From Pseudomonas sp. efr-133-TYG-5 (GTDB taxonomy: Bacteria; Pseudomonadota; Gammaproteobacteria; Pseudomonadales; Pseudomonadaceae): a stretch of DNA of 64,000 bases. This document shows positions 26,458 through 35,584 of the stretch, in pieces. The position numbers and the translations under genes were made by a program. The stretch lies in NCBI RefSeq assembly GCF_030209175.1, contig NZ_JARVSM010000007.1:310001-374000 (forward strand), read 5' to 3'. Under the pieces are notes generated by a model. That model ran no database searches. It saw nothing but the letters and a program-made list of their open reading frames with translations, and was not told the origin of the DNA. Position 1 is the first letter of the stretch; each line of letters opens with the position of its first letter.

Positions 26458-27081
26458 TTACGGCGTGCCGTTGCGCCCGTACAGCCGATACCCGGGACGC
26501 TGGCTCAGGCGCTCGTAATAGGCGCTGACCGCCGGCAGCTCGGGGTGGGTCAGCGGCGTCTCGAACCAGCGATTGACCGACAGGCCGATGGCAATGTCAG
26601 CCAGGGAAAACTGCTCGCCGCTGACGTAGGCGCCGGTGTTCTGCAATTGCCGGTCGAGGATCTGCATGTTCTTCGCCCAGTCCTGGCATCCGTTCGCCAG
26701 GGCGCTGCTGTCCTGGTGATCCGGCGACTTTCTCACCAGCGATAAAAACGCATACGACCACGAGCGGTTCAACTCGGACGCCTGCCAGTCGAGCCACTGG
26801 TCGACCCGCGCGCGGGCACGCGCCTCGGCCGGGTAAAGCCGCGCGCCAGCGTAGCGCGTCGCCAGATAGCGGATGATCGAATTGGACTCCCACAACGTGA
26901 AGTCGTCGTCCTCAATCACCGGCACCATGGCGCAGGGATTCAATGCCAGAAACTCCGGCGTCTGCGTCGTCCTGAAGCCTGAGCCCCAATCTTCGCGCTC
27001 GAAGGCAATGTCCAGTTCGGCGCAGGTCCACAACACCTTACGCACGTTGATCGATGAGGCTTTGCCGAGTATCCGCAGCAT
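26458..27081 (-). CDS. Glutathione S-transferase family protein
   Basis: 207 residues from the ATG at 27081; the much longer open frame upstream is a shadow of the permease gene. The thioredoxin-like N-terminal domain reads LGKASSINVRKVLWTCAELD, with NPCAMVPVIED (cis-Pro) and LWESNSIIRYLA (glutathione-binding Glu-Ser). The C-terminal helical domain has SLADIAIGLSVNRWF. It converges with the HxlR gene. The substrate is unknown. Confidence 0.9.
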   Translation of the reverse strand: MLRILGKASSINVRKVLWTCAELDIAFEREDWGSGFRTTQTPEFLALNPCAMVPVIEDDDFTLWESNSIIRYLATRYAGARLYPAEARARARVDQWLDWQASELNRSWSYAFLSLVRKSPDHQDSSALANGCQDWAKNMQILDRQLQNTGAYVSGEQFSLADIAIGLSVNRWFETPLTHPELPAVSAYYERLSQRPGYRLYGRNGTP

Positions 27082-27160
27082 GTGGATGTCCTTGTCGTGC
27101 TGACCGATGGCGGGGGGCACAGAGAAATACCACGCCGACGCCGCTCGATCCAGCCAACGG

Positions 27161-27190
27161 CCCAAGGCCCTCGCGGAGGAGGGCCTTGGG
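27161..27190. terminator. Hairpin between the NCS1 permease and GST genes
   Basis: Twelve-base arms CCCAAGGCCCTC / GAGGGCCTTGGG around a six-base loop, 17 bases beyond the permease stop. There is no T-run, so it may be a weak or factor-assisted terminator. Confidence 0.55.
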
Positions 27191-27206
27191 TGGTCATGGC
27201 GGCGGT

Positions 27207-28622
27207 TTACAGGCTGCTGGCCAGTTTGCCGCTGGTCATCCGACGGCGGTACGCGCTGTCGCGATTGGCCAGCCAGAAGTACAGCGGCGACGTCACCAGC
27301 AGGCCGACCAGCCACGACAGATCCGCGCCGTTGATGTGCGCCGACACCGGACCGACGTACAGCGGCGTGTTCATGAACGGGATCTGCACGGCGATACCGA
27401 TCGCATACGCCAGCAACGCCTGCGGGTTGTAGCGTCCGTAGATACCGCCGTCGACCTGGAAGATCGACTGAATGTCGTACTGGCCTTTGTGGATGGCATA
27501 GAAGTCGATCAGGTTGATCGCGGTCCACGGCACCAGCACCACCAGCAGCACCAGCACCATGTCGACGAAATGGCCGATGAAGTCCGCCGACGCGCCGACT
27601 GCGGCAAAGCAGCAACTGCCCAGCACCAGCAGCGAAATCACCGCACGGCTCTTGGCGGTCGGGATCCAGCGGTAGGCGAAGGTCTGCACCAGGGTAATCA
27701 GCGACAGCACCGCACCGTACAGGTTGAGCGCGTTGTGGCTGATCACGCTGAGCAGGAACAGCACCAGCATCAGCGGGCCGATGGCGCCGGTGGCGAGTTT
27801 CACGGCGTCCATGGTGTCCATGCCCACCGGCGTCGCCAGCACCGCGACGGCACCGAAGATGAACGACAGGCTCGAGCCCAGCGCCGATCCCAGGTACGTG
27901 GTCCAGAACGTCGACGCGACCTTTACATCCGCCGGCAGATAGCGCGAGTAGTCGGACACGTACGGGGCGAACGCAATCTGCCACAGCGCCGCCAGCGACA
28001 CGGTGGCGAGCCAGCCGGAAATGTTGAAGCTGCCACGGGTGAGGAAGTCGTCGGTCTGCACGTGGGTCAGGATATAGCCGAAGCCGAGCACGATGCCGAT
28101 GCCCAGCACCCAGGTGCCGATGCGGTTGAGCACATGGATGAAGCGGTAGCCGATGATGCCGATGATCCCCGAACCCAGCGCACCGATGACGATGCCGACC
28201 GGCACCGGCACGCTGTCGACCACGCCGTGCAGCGACTTGCCGGCCAGGACAATGTTGGAGGCGAAGAAGCCGATGTACATCACCCCGGCAATCAGCACCA
28301 CCAGTAGCGCGCCGAGCGAGCCGAACTGCGCGCGGCTCTGGATCATCTGCGGAATGCCCATCTGCGGGCCCTGGGCCGAGTGCAGCGCCATCAGCACCCC
28401 GCCAAGCAGGTGGCCGACGAGGATGGCGACGATGCCCCACACCAGATTCAAGTGAAACAGCTGCACGCCGAGGGCGCCGGTGACGATCGGCAGCGGCGCA
28501 ATGTTGCCGCCGAACCAGAGGGTGAACAGATCCCTGACCTTGCCGTGGCGATCTTCGGGCGGCACGTAGCCGATGGTGTGTTTCTCAATGAGCGGGGCGG
28601 ACGTTGTTGCACAACTGGACAT
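27207..28622 (-). CDS. NCS1-family permease (cytosine/purine type), copy 1
   Basis: 471 residues from the ATG at 28622, which has a GGAG ribosome site. Twelve membrane segments. The N-terminus IGYVPPEDRHGKVRDLFTLW and NIAPLPIVTGALGVQ, AQGPQMGIPQMIQSRAQFG and PYVSDYSRYLP are NCS1 landmarks. This family co-transports nucleobases, hydantoins, allantoin or related heterocycles with H+ or Na+. It lies downstream of the ArgE/DUF1028/RidA/FMO genes on the same strand, after a 285-base gap. A close paralogue is encoded at 37500. Confidence 0.9.
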   Translation of the reverse strand: MSSCATTSAPLIEKHTIGYVPPEDRHGKVRDLFTLWFGGNIAPLPIVTGALGVQLFHLNLVWGIVAILVGHLLGGVLMALHSAQGPQMGIPQMIQSRAQFGSLGALLVVLIAGVMYIGFFASNIVLAGKSLHGVVDSVPVPVGIVIGALGSGIIGIIGYRFIHVLNRIGTWVLGIGIVLGFGYILTHVQTDDFLTRGSFNISGWLATVSLAALWQIAFAPYVSDYSRYLPADVKVASTFWTTYLGSALGSSLSFIFGAVAVLATPVGMDTMDAVKLATGAIGPLMLVLFLLSVISHNALNLYGAVLSLITLVQTFAYRWIPTAKSRAVISLLVLGSCCFAAVGASADFIGHFVDMVLVLLVVLVPWTAINLIDFYAIHKGQYDIQSIFQVDGGIYGRYNPQALLAYAIGIAVQIPFMNTPLYVGPVSAHINGADLSWLVGLLVTSPLYFWLANRDSAYRRRMTSGKLASSL

Positions 28623-28907
28623 GACGAACTCCAAGGCAAGGGCGAGTACGTGGACGTACTTCAGTGAGCGCCGACACGGACGGCGCGTTTCTTGTTGGCT
28701 CGATCATGTGCAATGCCACCGCAGAGATAAATTAGTAGTTTTGTTGCTTCAGACGTTAAAAAAACGAAGCTCTGCGTTCGGTGGAAAGCGCTCTGCCGCG
28801 CGGCTTTGCGGCGGATAAACGCAAGCGCGGCCGACCTCCAGGAGGGCGACCGTGCGCTGTGATGTGCAGGCGCGCCAGCACCCGCTATGCGGCTGAAAAC
28901 GCGTCGC

Positions 28908-30056
28908 TCAGCGGCGGATCGTGCTCAGCATTCGTTGCAGCATGGCGTCGCATGCCTCGAGCTGTTCGCGGCTGACGAACTCGTCGGGTTTGTGGCCCTG
29001 GTCCATGCTGCCCGGCCCGCAGACCACTGTGGGAATCCCCACCGCATCGAACAGGCCGCCCTCGGTGCCGAACGCCACGGTGGTGAAATCCTGCGAACCG
29101 CAGAACGTCGCGATCAGTTCGGCGGCCTGGCTCTGGGCATCGGTGGCCAGCCCCGGATACGCCGACAGTTCGCTGAAGCGAATGTCACTGTCGGCGCTGA
29201 CGGCACGCATGCGTGGCAGCAATTGCTGTTGCGCGAAGGCCTGCAATTGCTGCGCGACCCACGCCGGATCCTGCGCGGGCAGGGCACGGATCTCGAAGTC
29301 GAAGCGACAATCGGCCGGGACAATGTTCAACGCCTTGCCGCCGCTGATGACGCCGGTCTGTACCGTGCTGTAGGGCGGGTCGAAACGCGGGTCCTGCGTG
29401 TCGCGCTTGAGTTGCTGGCCGAGGCGCGCCAACTCGCCGATCAGTTCGGCGGCGTACTCGATGGCGTTGACCCCTTGCGGCGCGTAGGCCGAATGGCAGG
29501 GATGGCCGTGGACGTCGCAACGCATCGCCAGTTTGCCCTTGTGGCCGAGCACCGGTTTGAGTTGCGTCGGCTCGCCGATGATGCACAGCAGCGGTTTGAC
29601 CGGCCGCTGTTCAAGCACGGCGAGCAGCGAACGCACGCCAAGGCAGCCGATTTCTTCGTCGTAGGACAGGGCGATGTGCACCGGCAAGCGCAGCGGGGCG
29701 GCGACCAGCGCAGGCACCAGCGCCAGGACGCAGGCGATGTAGCCCTTCATGTCCGCGGTGCCGCGACCGTAGAGTTTGCCGTCGCGCTCGCTGAGTTCGA
29801 ACGGCGCCAGCGTCCACGGTTGACCGTCCACCGGCACCACATCGGTGTGCCCCGACAGCACGATGCCCGGCTGATCGGCCGGGCCGATCGTCGCGAACAG
29901 ATTGGCCTTGCTGCGCTCGGCGTTGTAGATCAGCTCGCACGGCACAGCGAACCCGGCGAGGTAGTCGCGGACGAACTCGATCAGTTGCAGATTGGATTCG
30001 CGGCTGGTGGTATCGAAACCCACCAGCGTGCGCAGCAACTCGACGCTGCGGCTCAT
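28908..30056 (-). CDS. ArgE-like M20 deacylase (acetylornithine deacetylase family)
   Basis: 382 residues from the ATG at 30056, which overlaps the end of the DUF1028 gene. The M20 motifs are intact: SGHTDVVPVDGQPW (first metal His and Asp), YGRGTADMKGYIACVL, SYDEEIGCLG (catalytic and metal Glu), EPTQLKPVLGHKG, and GPGSMDQGHKPDEFV near the end. The domain insertion with HPCHSAYAPQGVNA is typical. The family removes acyl groups from amino acids or amines. Location within a catabolic operon suggests an N-acyl or N-carbamoyl intermediate rather than arginine biosynthesis. Confidence 0.88.
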   Translation of the reverse strand: MSRSVELLRTLVGFDTTSRESNLQLIEFVRDYLAGFAVPCELIYNAERSKANLFATIGPADQPGIVLSGHTDVVPVDGQPWTLAPFELSERDGKLYGRGTADMKGYIACVLALVPALVAAPLRLPVHIALSYDEEIGCLGVRSLLAVLEQRPVKPLLCIIGEPTQLKPVLGHKGKLAMRCDVHGHPCHSAYAPQGVNAIEYAAELIGELARLGQQLKRDTQDPRFDPPYSTVQTGVISGGKALNIVPADCRFDFEIRALPAQDPAWVAQQLQAFAQQQLLPRMRAVSADSDIRFSELSAYPGLATDAQSQAAELIATFCGSQDFTTVAFGTEGGLFDAVGIPTVVCGPGSMDQGHKPDEFVSREQLEACDAMLQRMLSTIRR

Positions 30057-30730
30057 CGGTCGTCCCCGGCAACCCCGTAGCCCGGCGCCTTGGCCGGGTC
30101 GAGCGCGCGATCGATGTAGTCCTGAAGTTGCGGACGGTAGGCCTCCCACAACGTTTGCAACTGGCCGATCGGGTCTGCCTCGGCCCAGTCGACCCGCAGG
30201 TTGACGATCGGCCAGGTCAGATCACCGACCACCATCACCGCCGCCGAATGCACCGGCCCGGCTTCGCCGCCGTGGGCCTGACCGGCCTGCAGTGCGCGAA
30301 TCAGGCGATCGGCCAATTGCCCCTCACCGTCCTCGAATGCGCCGACCATGGCGGCGATGACGGCACGCCCGGCGAGCATGTTGCCCGCCGCCACGCATTG
30401 TTCGCCCGCCACGGCGTCGTGCACGCCGAGGGTTTGCCCGCCGCTGAAATGCGCGGTCTGGCCGAGGTGGTCGATGGCGATGATCTGCCGGTACTGGCTG
30501 TAGCCGTTGCGGGTCAGTACCTGGTCCAGCGCGGCAGCCGGGGCCAAGCCCTGTTCGAGCAGGGCGAGGACTTCGGGGCCGAGGGACGGCAGGGTGATGT
30601 TCTGGCTCGACACCGCGCCGACCCCGGGCAGCAGCCATGGGCAACGGGCGCCGACGGCGATGCTCGAGGAGCTGATGGCGATGCCGAACTGGCCGGTTTC
30701 CGGGCAACGGCCGGCGATGGAAAATGTCAT
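30053..30730 (-). CDS. DUF1028 family protein (Ntn-hydrolase-like)
   Basis: 225 residues. The N-terminus MTFSIAGRCPETGQFGIAIS and then VGARCPWLLPGVGAVSSQN match DUF1028, a family predicted to have an N-terminal-nucleophile hydrolase fold; its role is unproven. It commonly lies beside RidA and amidohydrolase genes in catabolic clusters. The start of the ArgE-like gene overlaps its stop (ATGA), indicating tight coupling. Confidence 0.88.
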   Translation of the reverse strand: MTFSIAGRCPETGQFGIAISSSSIAVGARCPWLLPGVGAVSSQNITLPSLGPEVLALLEQGLAPAAALDQVLTRNGYSQYRQIIAIDHLGQTAHFSGGQTLGVHDAVAGEQCVAAGNMLAGRAVIAAMVGAFEDGEGQLADRLIRALQAGQAHGGEAGPVHSAAVMVVGDLTWPIVNLRVDWAEADPIGQLQTLWEAYRPQLQDYIDRALDPAKAPGYGVAGDDR

Positions 30731-30816
30731 GTCTCTACTCCTGTTCGACTAAAGGAAGCGGGTCTGTCCCGGCCATCGCGAGCAGGCCGGCGAGGGTCGG
30801 GACGCGGACTGCCGTC

Positions 30817-31233
30817 TTATTCCGGGATCACCGCCACCACATCAATCTCCATCAGCCACTGCGGCTGACCGAGTGCCGACACCACCAGCCCGGTGGAAAT
30901 CGGGAACACGCCCTTGAGCCATTTGCCGACCTCCTGGTACACCGGCTCGCGGTAGCGCGGGTCGATCAGGTACGTGGTGGTCTTGACGATGTGGCTCATG
31001 TCACTGCCGGCTTCTTCCAGCAGCTGTTTGACGTTGCGCATCGCCTGTTCGGCCTGGGCACGCGGGTCGCCGAGGCCGATCAGATTGCCGTCGAAGTCGG
31101 TGCCGACCTGACCGCGCACGTACACCGTGTTGCCGGCGCGCACGGCCTGGCACAGGTCGTTGTCGAGGGTCTGGTTCGGGTAGGTGTCCTTGGTGTTGAA
31201 CATGCGAATGCGGGTGTGAGTGGGCTGGCTCAT
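30817..31233 (-). CDS. RidA-family enamine/imine deaminase
   Basis: 138 residues from the ATG at 31233. The YjgF/RidA pattern is clear: GNTVYVRGQVGTDFDGNLIG, AEQAMRNVKQLLEEAGSDMS, and TTYLIDPRYRE with the conserved Arg. RidA proteins hydrolyse reactive enamines and imines. In a catabolic operon with a flavin monooxygenase they usually deal with unstable unsaturated amine products. Confidence 0.9.
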   Translation of the reverse strand: MSQPTHTRIRMFNTKDTYPNQTLDNDLCQAVRAGNTVYVRGQVGTDFDGNLIGLGDPRAQAEQAMRNVKQLLEEAGSDMSHIVKTTTYLIDPRYREPVYQEVGKWLKGVFPISTGLVVSALGQPQWLMEIDVVAVIPE

Positions 31234-31291
31234 GAACGGCTCCTGAGAAAAATCGGCCCCGGCGCGTCGGGCGCCGGGCGGAACGGGGAAA

Positions 31292-32596
31292 TCAGGCGTC
31301 GACGGTGTCGGCGCTTTTGCTGTGGGCGGCGTCGCGTTGTTCGGCATCGCGATAGGCCAGGTATTTGCGCTGGGTGGCGATGTGGTCGGCGACATGCTTG
31401 GCGTCGTGCCACACGCCCCAGATGAACGACGAACCGCGCCGCGACTGCCAGGGCAGACCGAGGAAATACACCCCTGGCTCGCTGGACACGCCGCGCTGAT
31501 GCTGCGGCTTGCCGTTGGCGTCGAACGCCGCGACGTCGAGCCAGGAATAGTCCACGGCAAACCCGGTGGCCCAGATGATCGAGGTGATACCGGCCGCGGC
31601 GAGGTTCAGCTCGGTCAGCGGATTTTTCACGCATTCCGGATCCGGATAGCTTTCTCGCGCCTCGGGTTCCGGCGGCAGGTCGAGGCCGTTGCGTTCGATG
31701 TAGGCATCGGCGGCATCGAGCAACGCCAGGTAGTTCTCGTCGCCACGCTGAAGGTTGTCGCGCAGGTCTTGCTTGAAGGTCACCACGCCGTTGTTGAACG
31801 ATTCGGTGACGCCGACCAGGGTCATGCCGCGATGGGCCAGGCCCCGGAAGTCGATGGTGCGCCCGCCGTGGGCACCGCTGACGGCGATGGTCACGTGTTC
31901 GCGCCCGGGTTTCATCGCCGCCTGGTCCCACTCGCCCAGCACCCCCAGCCACCAGCAGAAATCCCGGTTGCGGTAGGTGCGAGGCGGGCGGTCATGGGCG
32001 CCGACCGAGAGGTACACCGACTTGCCCGCACGCTGCAATTCATCGGCAATCTGCACCCCCGACGAGCCGGCGCCGACCACCAGCACCGCACCGTCCGGCA
32101 ATTGCTGCGGATTGCGGTAATCGGCCGAGTGAAGCTGCAACAGACGTTCGTCCTGCGGTGCAATCGGCGGGATCACCGGACGCTGGAACGGCCCGGTCGC
32201 CGCCACGACACGCGCCGCTTCAATGACGCCAGCGGACGTCGTGACGGTGAAGCCTGGACGGCCGACATTGCGCTGGACTTTTTTCACTTCGACGCCGGTG
32301 CGGATCGGCGCATTGAATTTCTTCGCGTAGGCCTCGAAGTAATCGGCGACGCGCTCCTTGGGGGCGAAGCCGTCGGGATCGACATCGTCGAATTCCAGGC
32401 CGGGAAAGCGGTCGTGCCACGCCGGACCGTTGGCCACCAGCGAATCCCAACGCCCGGTGCGCCAGCGTTCAGCGATGCGGCTGCGCTCCAGCACCAGGTG
32501 CGGCACGCCAAGTTTGCTCAGGTGTTCGCTCATGGCCACACCCGCTTGACCGGCGCCGACAACAAGCGTGTCTGTTTTTATTATTTCAGTGGTCAT
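31292..32596 (-). CDS. Flavin-containing monooxygenase-like FAD/NAD(P)H oxidoreductase
   Basis: 434 residues. Two Rossmann motifs are visible: LVVGAGQAGVAMSEHL (FAD, residues 11-26) and LVVGAGSSGVQIADEL (NADPH, about 172-187). Between them are RWRTGRWDSLVANGPAWHDR and the ATGPFQRP strand, and ATGF (IIWATGFAVDYSW) near the C-terminus is the flavin monooxygenase signature. The enzyme should use NADPH and O2 to oxygenate a nitrogen, sulfur or ketone substrate. It is the first gene of the leftward operon with RidA, DUF1028 and the ArgE-like gene. Confidence 0.9.
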   Translation of the reverse strand: MTTEIIKTDTLVVGAGQAGVAMSEHLSKLGVPHLVLERSRIAERWRTGRWDSLVANGPAWHDRFPGLEFDDVDPDGFAPKERVADYFEAYAKKFNAPIRTGVEVKKVQRNVGRPGFTVTTSAGVIEAARVVAATGPFQRPVIPPIAPQDERLLQLHSADYRNPQQLPDGAVLVVGAGSSGVQIADELQRAGKSVYLSVGAHDRPPRTYRNRDFCWWLGVLGEWDQAAMKPGREHVTIAVSGAHGGRTIDFRGLAHRGMTLVGVTESFNNGVVTFKQDLRDNLQRGDENYLALLDAADAYIERNGLDLPPEPEARESYPDPECVKNPLTELNLAAAGITSIIWATGFAVDYSWLDVAAFDANGKPQHQRGVSSEPGVYFLGLPWQSRRGSSFIWGVWHDAKHVADHIATQRKYLAYRDAEQRDAAHSKSADTVDA

Positions 32597-32806
32597 CTCT
32601 AATCCCTTCTCACGAGGCAGTTGGATTCAGGCCGCTTTCGGCCTGTCGCTGTGCTTGGGATCAGACTAGGGAGGGGGTGGTTATCGGTAAAATATTATTA
32701 AGCTGGGATGTGAAGATAAAAACGTGATGCAGTGCGCTGCAAGCCCCGTAAATGCTGGGCTTCGGCGCCCGGGCTGGGCGCTTGCGCAGGTACGCTGCGG
32801 GGAAAA

Positions 32807-32840
32807 AAAGGGCCGCCGACAGCGCTGTCGACGGCCCTTT
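32807..32840. terminator. Intrinsic terminator of the alpha/beta hydrolase gene
   Basis: Stem AAAGGGCCG / CGGCCCTTT extended by an inner CGACAG/CTGTCG pair, with a T-run on the minus strand, 28 bases beyond the hydrolase stop. Confidence 0.88.
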
Positions 32841-32867
32841 GCATCAGGCGTTCAGGATCCGGTGCGC

Positions 32868-33686
32868 TCAGCGATCGAGAAACGCCAGCAGGTCTTCATT
32901 CAGCGCCTGCGCGTGGGTCACCGCAAAGCCATGCGGTGCACCGGCATAGACTTTCAGCTCGGCGCCTTTGATTTGTTCGGCGGCGAGTTTGCCGGTGGTT
33001 TCGAACGGGACGATCTGGTCGCCGTCGCCATGGATCACCAGGGTCGGCACGTCGATTTTGGCCATGTCCGGACGGAAGTCGGTTTCCGAGAACGCGGTGA
33101 CGCAATCGACGGTGCCTTTGAGTGATGCCAGCAGGGCGATATTCAGGGTTTGCGTCAGCACGCCGTCCGAGACCTTCTGGCCCTGGTTGGTGCCGTAGAA
33201 CGGTGCGTTGAAGTCGGCGATGAACTGCGCGCGATCCTTCAGCAGACCCGCTTTGATGCCGTCGAACACCGACTTGTCGACGCCGGCGGCGAAGTCCGCT
33301 TTTTTGCCGAACAGCGGCGTCACCGCGCCCAGCAACACCAGACCGGCGACGCGTGCGCTGCCGTGACGGGCGATGTAGCGGCTGACATCGCCGCCGCCCA
33401 TGGAGAAACCGACCAGGGTCACGTCACGCAGATCCAGGTGCTCGATCAACTGCGCGATGTCGTCGGCGAAGGTGTCGTAGTCATAACCGTTCCATGGCTG
33501 CTCGGAGCGGCCGAAGCCACGGCGGTCAAAGGCAATCGTGCGATAGCCGCGGCTGCTCAGGTACTCCATCTGGTATTCCCACATGTCCGCGTCCAGCGGC
33601 CAGCCGTGGCTGAACAGTACGGGCTTGCCGCTGCCCCAGTCCTTGTAATAGATCTCGGTGCCGTCTTGTGTGGTGAAGGTGCTCAT
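32868..33686 (-). CDS. Alpha/beta hydrolase, non-heme chloroperoxidase/arylesterase type
   Basis: 272 residues from the ATG at 33686. The fold signature is complete: oxyanion segment LFSHGWPLDADMWEYQM, nucleophile elbow GFSMGGGD (Ser about 97), Asp in LVIHGDGDQIVPFE, and His in APHGFAVTH. This matches cofactor-free haloperoxidase/esterases, whose natural job is ester or lactone hydrolysis. It is divergent from a second HxlR regulator, which probably controls it. Confidence 0.92.
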   Translation of the reverse strand: MSTFTTQDGTEIYYKDWGSGKPVLFSHGWPLDADMWEYQMEYLSSRGYRTIAFDRRGFGRSEQPWNGYDYDTFADDIAQLIEHLDLRDVTLVGFSMGGGDVSRYIARHGSARVAGLVLLGAVTPLFGKKADFAAGVDKSVFDGIKAGLLKDRAQFIADFNAPFYGTNQGQKVSDGVLTQTLNIALLASLKGTVDCVTAFSETDFRPDMAKIDVPTLVIHGDGDQIVPFETTGKLAAEQIKGAELKVYAGAPHGFAVTHAQALNEDLLAFLDR

Positions 33687-33823
33687 GCAAACTCCTTGCG
33701 TAGGGACGTGGGTGGTGCCGTGTTGGCAGCGTTCACTATCGGCGCAAAGGCGCCCGGGCACTTGTACGCAGGTGCTAAGTTGGCCGGCCATCGGCGCAGT
33801 GTTTTTCCGGCAGAGGTTGTAAG

Positions 33824-34315
33824 ATGCAACCGCAAAAGCCTCGCCGTTTGCTGGAGATTCCTGAAATGAAGCGCAAAAGCCTGCAGGGCAACGCTTGCCC
33901 GGTAGCCCGCACACTGGACCTGATCGGCGACTGGTGGTCGTTGCTGATCATCCGCGATGCCCTCGACGGCATCCGCCGGTTCAGCGATTTCCAGAAGAGC
34001 CTGGACATCGCCAAGAACATGCTCAGCACTCGCCTCAAAGGCCTGGTCGAGCGGGACATCTTGCAACTGGTGCCGGCCTCGGATGGCAGCGCCTATAAAG
34101 AGTACGTGCTGACGGACAAGGGCCGGGCCCTGCAAACGGTGATCGTCGCGCTCTCGCAATGGGGCGGGGAGTTCATGTACACCGCCGGTGAACCGGGCTC
34201 GGTGATGGTCGACGCGCAGCAGCGGCAACCCCTGCAGAAACTCGAGCTGCGTGCGGCGGACGGGCGGTTGCTGGCGCCGGAGGATGTGGCGACGCGGTTG
34301 GGTGTGGCGCACTGA
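33824..34315 (+). CDS. HxlR-family transcriptional regulator
   Basis: 163 residues from the ATG at 33824 (GAGG seven bases before); an internal ATG at 33866 with GGAG nine bases before is an alternative. The core reads CPVARTLDLIGDWWSLLIIR, then FSDFQKSLDIAKNMLSTRLK and YVLTDKGRALQTVI. The N-terminal Cys is conserved. It is divergent from the alpha/beta hydrolase, its likely target. A partial dyad CACTTG-TACG-CAGGTG at about 33759-33774 may be its site. Confidence 0.88.
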   Translation: MQPQKPRRLLEIPEMKRKSLQGNACPVARTLDLIGDWWSLLIIRDALDGIRRFSDFQKSLDIAKNMLSTRLKGLVERDILQLVPASDGSAYKEYVLTDKGRALQTVIVALSQWGGEFMYTAGEPGSVMVDAQQRQPLQKLELRAADGRLLAPEDVATRLGVAH

Positions 34316-34463
34316 GGCGCGGCGATGTGCGGCGCATACCGCTCGTCGGCGGCATCGAATCGGCCCATTCAGAAATTGACGTCAAAATAGTGGCCATCTA
34401 ATATCGCGCCGCGATCTGCTCTCGCTTTTCCTCTTGCCGCATTCAACCAGGGAAGTTCCATAC

Positions 34464-35012
34464 GTGAATAAACGTGCACTCCTAACGCTGTCGCTGATGT
34501 TCACGCTGGCAGGCTGCCATTCCAACGTCCGCGATTCTTCGCCGAGTCTGCTCAAGGATGGCATTCAGTTGCAGCAGAACACGGTGACCGCAGATGCCCA
34601 ACACGCCAAGGTCATCATGAAGGCTACGGGCGGCACCTATCCGGTCGAGTTTTCCATTCGACGCGCCGACGACAGCGATCGCCGGATGGAAGTGCTGGGC
34701 ACTGTGGTCGACTCCGGTCGCGGCAAGGTGTTTGGCTGGATCGCCAAGGTCAACGAAGTGGCTAACAGCGCCACGGTCAAGCGCTTCCCGCAACTCGAGG
34801 CCCAGGCCGACGCGGGCAAGCCGTTCGAGGTGTCGGGGTACTCGAACAGCCGGGTCACCGCTGGGATTTTCAGCTGCGGACCATTGAAGAACACGTTCAC
34901 CCCGCAACAGGGCAAGGTCTACCAGGTCGAGTTCCAGTTCATTGATGAGCGCTGCGAGCAGCACGTCTACGACGTGACCCAGCCGCAGCAGCGTATCCCG
35001 GTCAATGGCTGA
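34464..35012 (+). CDS. Lipoprotein of unknown function
   Basis: 182 residues from a GTG at 34464. The N-terminus NKRALLTLSLMFTLAGCHSN is a lipoprotein signal with lipobox LAGC. The mature domain looks beta-rich with two cysteines (FSCGPL and DERCEQ), consistent with a disulfide in the periplasm. No family recognised. A second small lipoprotein gene follows on the same strand. Confidence 0.72.
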   Translation: MNKRALLTLSLMFTLAGCHSNVRDSSPSLLKDGIQLQQNTVTADAQHAKVIMKATGGTYPVEFSIRRADDSDRRMEVLGTVVDSGRGKVFGWIAKVNEVANSATVKRFPQLEAQADAGKPFEVSGYSNSRVTAGIFSCGPLKNTFTPQQGKVYQVEFQFIDERCEQHVYDVTQPQQRIPVNG

Positions 35013-35085
35013 GCGTCTTCTGTCAGGCCTCGATGCGTAGCCTGCAACGCCCCCCACTGAATTCAATTGCACAAGGAAACACCGA

Positions 35086-35496
35086 GTGAAACGGACATTC
35101 TCTCTGGCGCTGATCGTGCTGGCGGCCACCCTGGGTGGCTGCGCCACCAGCAAACCGGCCAACGATCCTGCCCTGGTCGGCACCTGGAAAGGCTTGCGGG
35201 AAGAGGGCGGTAAATGCCAGTTCCTGTCCTGGAGAAACAACCTCAAGCCCGACGGCACCTTCACCATTACGTTCTTCCGCGACGCCCAGCAGACCCGCCC
35301 GATCCAGAGCGAACACGGTACCTGGACGGCGGCCAATGGCAAAAACGAAATGAAAACCGCTGGCGTGCCGACGCCGGATGTCTACACCTACAAACTGATA
35401 GACGCCGACACGGTGCACTACGTGAACGTAGCGTCGGACCCATCGGGCGATTGCCAGGAAGAGTACGCGTTCACGGAGCGGCGTATTCGCGGCTGA
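35086..35496 (+). CDS. Lipoprotein of unknown function, lipocalin-like pattern
   Basis: 136 residues from a GTG at 35086. Signal peptide with lipobox LGGC (Cys 19). The mature part begins PALVGTWKGLREEGGKCQFL and shows alternating strands with GTWTAANGKN, the GTW pattern seen in small lipocalin-like or DUF-type barrels. Two cysteines may pair. Function unknown. Confidence 0.7.
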   Translation: MKRTFSLALIVLAATLGGCATSKPANDPALVGTWKGLREEGGKCQFLSWRNNLKPDGTFTITFFRDAQQTRPIQSEHGTWTAANGKNEMKTAGVPTPDVYTYKLIDADTVHYVNVASDPSGDCQEEYAFTERRIRG

Positions 35497-35527
35497 TGCC
35501 GTCTTCGCTATGTTGATCCGTGATTAA

Positions 35528-35559
35528 AAAAAACGCCCCAGTCAACTGGGGCGTTTTTT
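35528..35559. terminator. Bidirectional intrinsic terminator
   Basis: Stem AACGCCCCAGT / ACTGGGGCGTT with A-rich and T-rich flanks, between the convergent lipoprotein gene and the LLM monooxygenase gene. Confidence 0.92.
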
Positions 35560-35584
35560 GTTTTAGCAGCGAAGCGTGGCGCAA

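Noticed and set aside
33758..33775. Strong operator call for the second HxlR gene
   Set aside because: The CACTTG-TACG-CAGGTG dyad is short and imperfect, so it is mentioned only in the gene entry.
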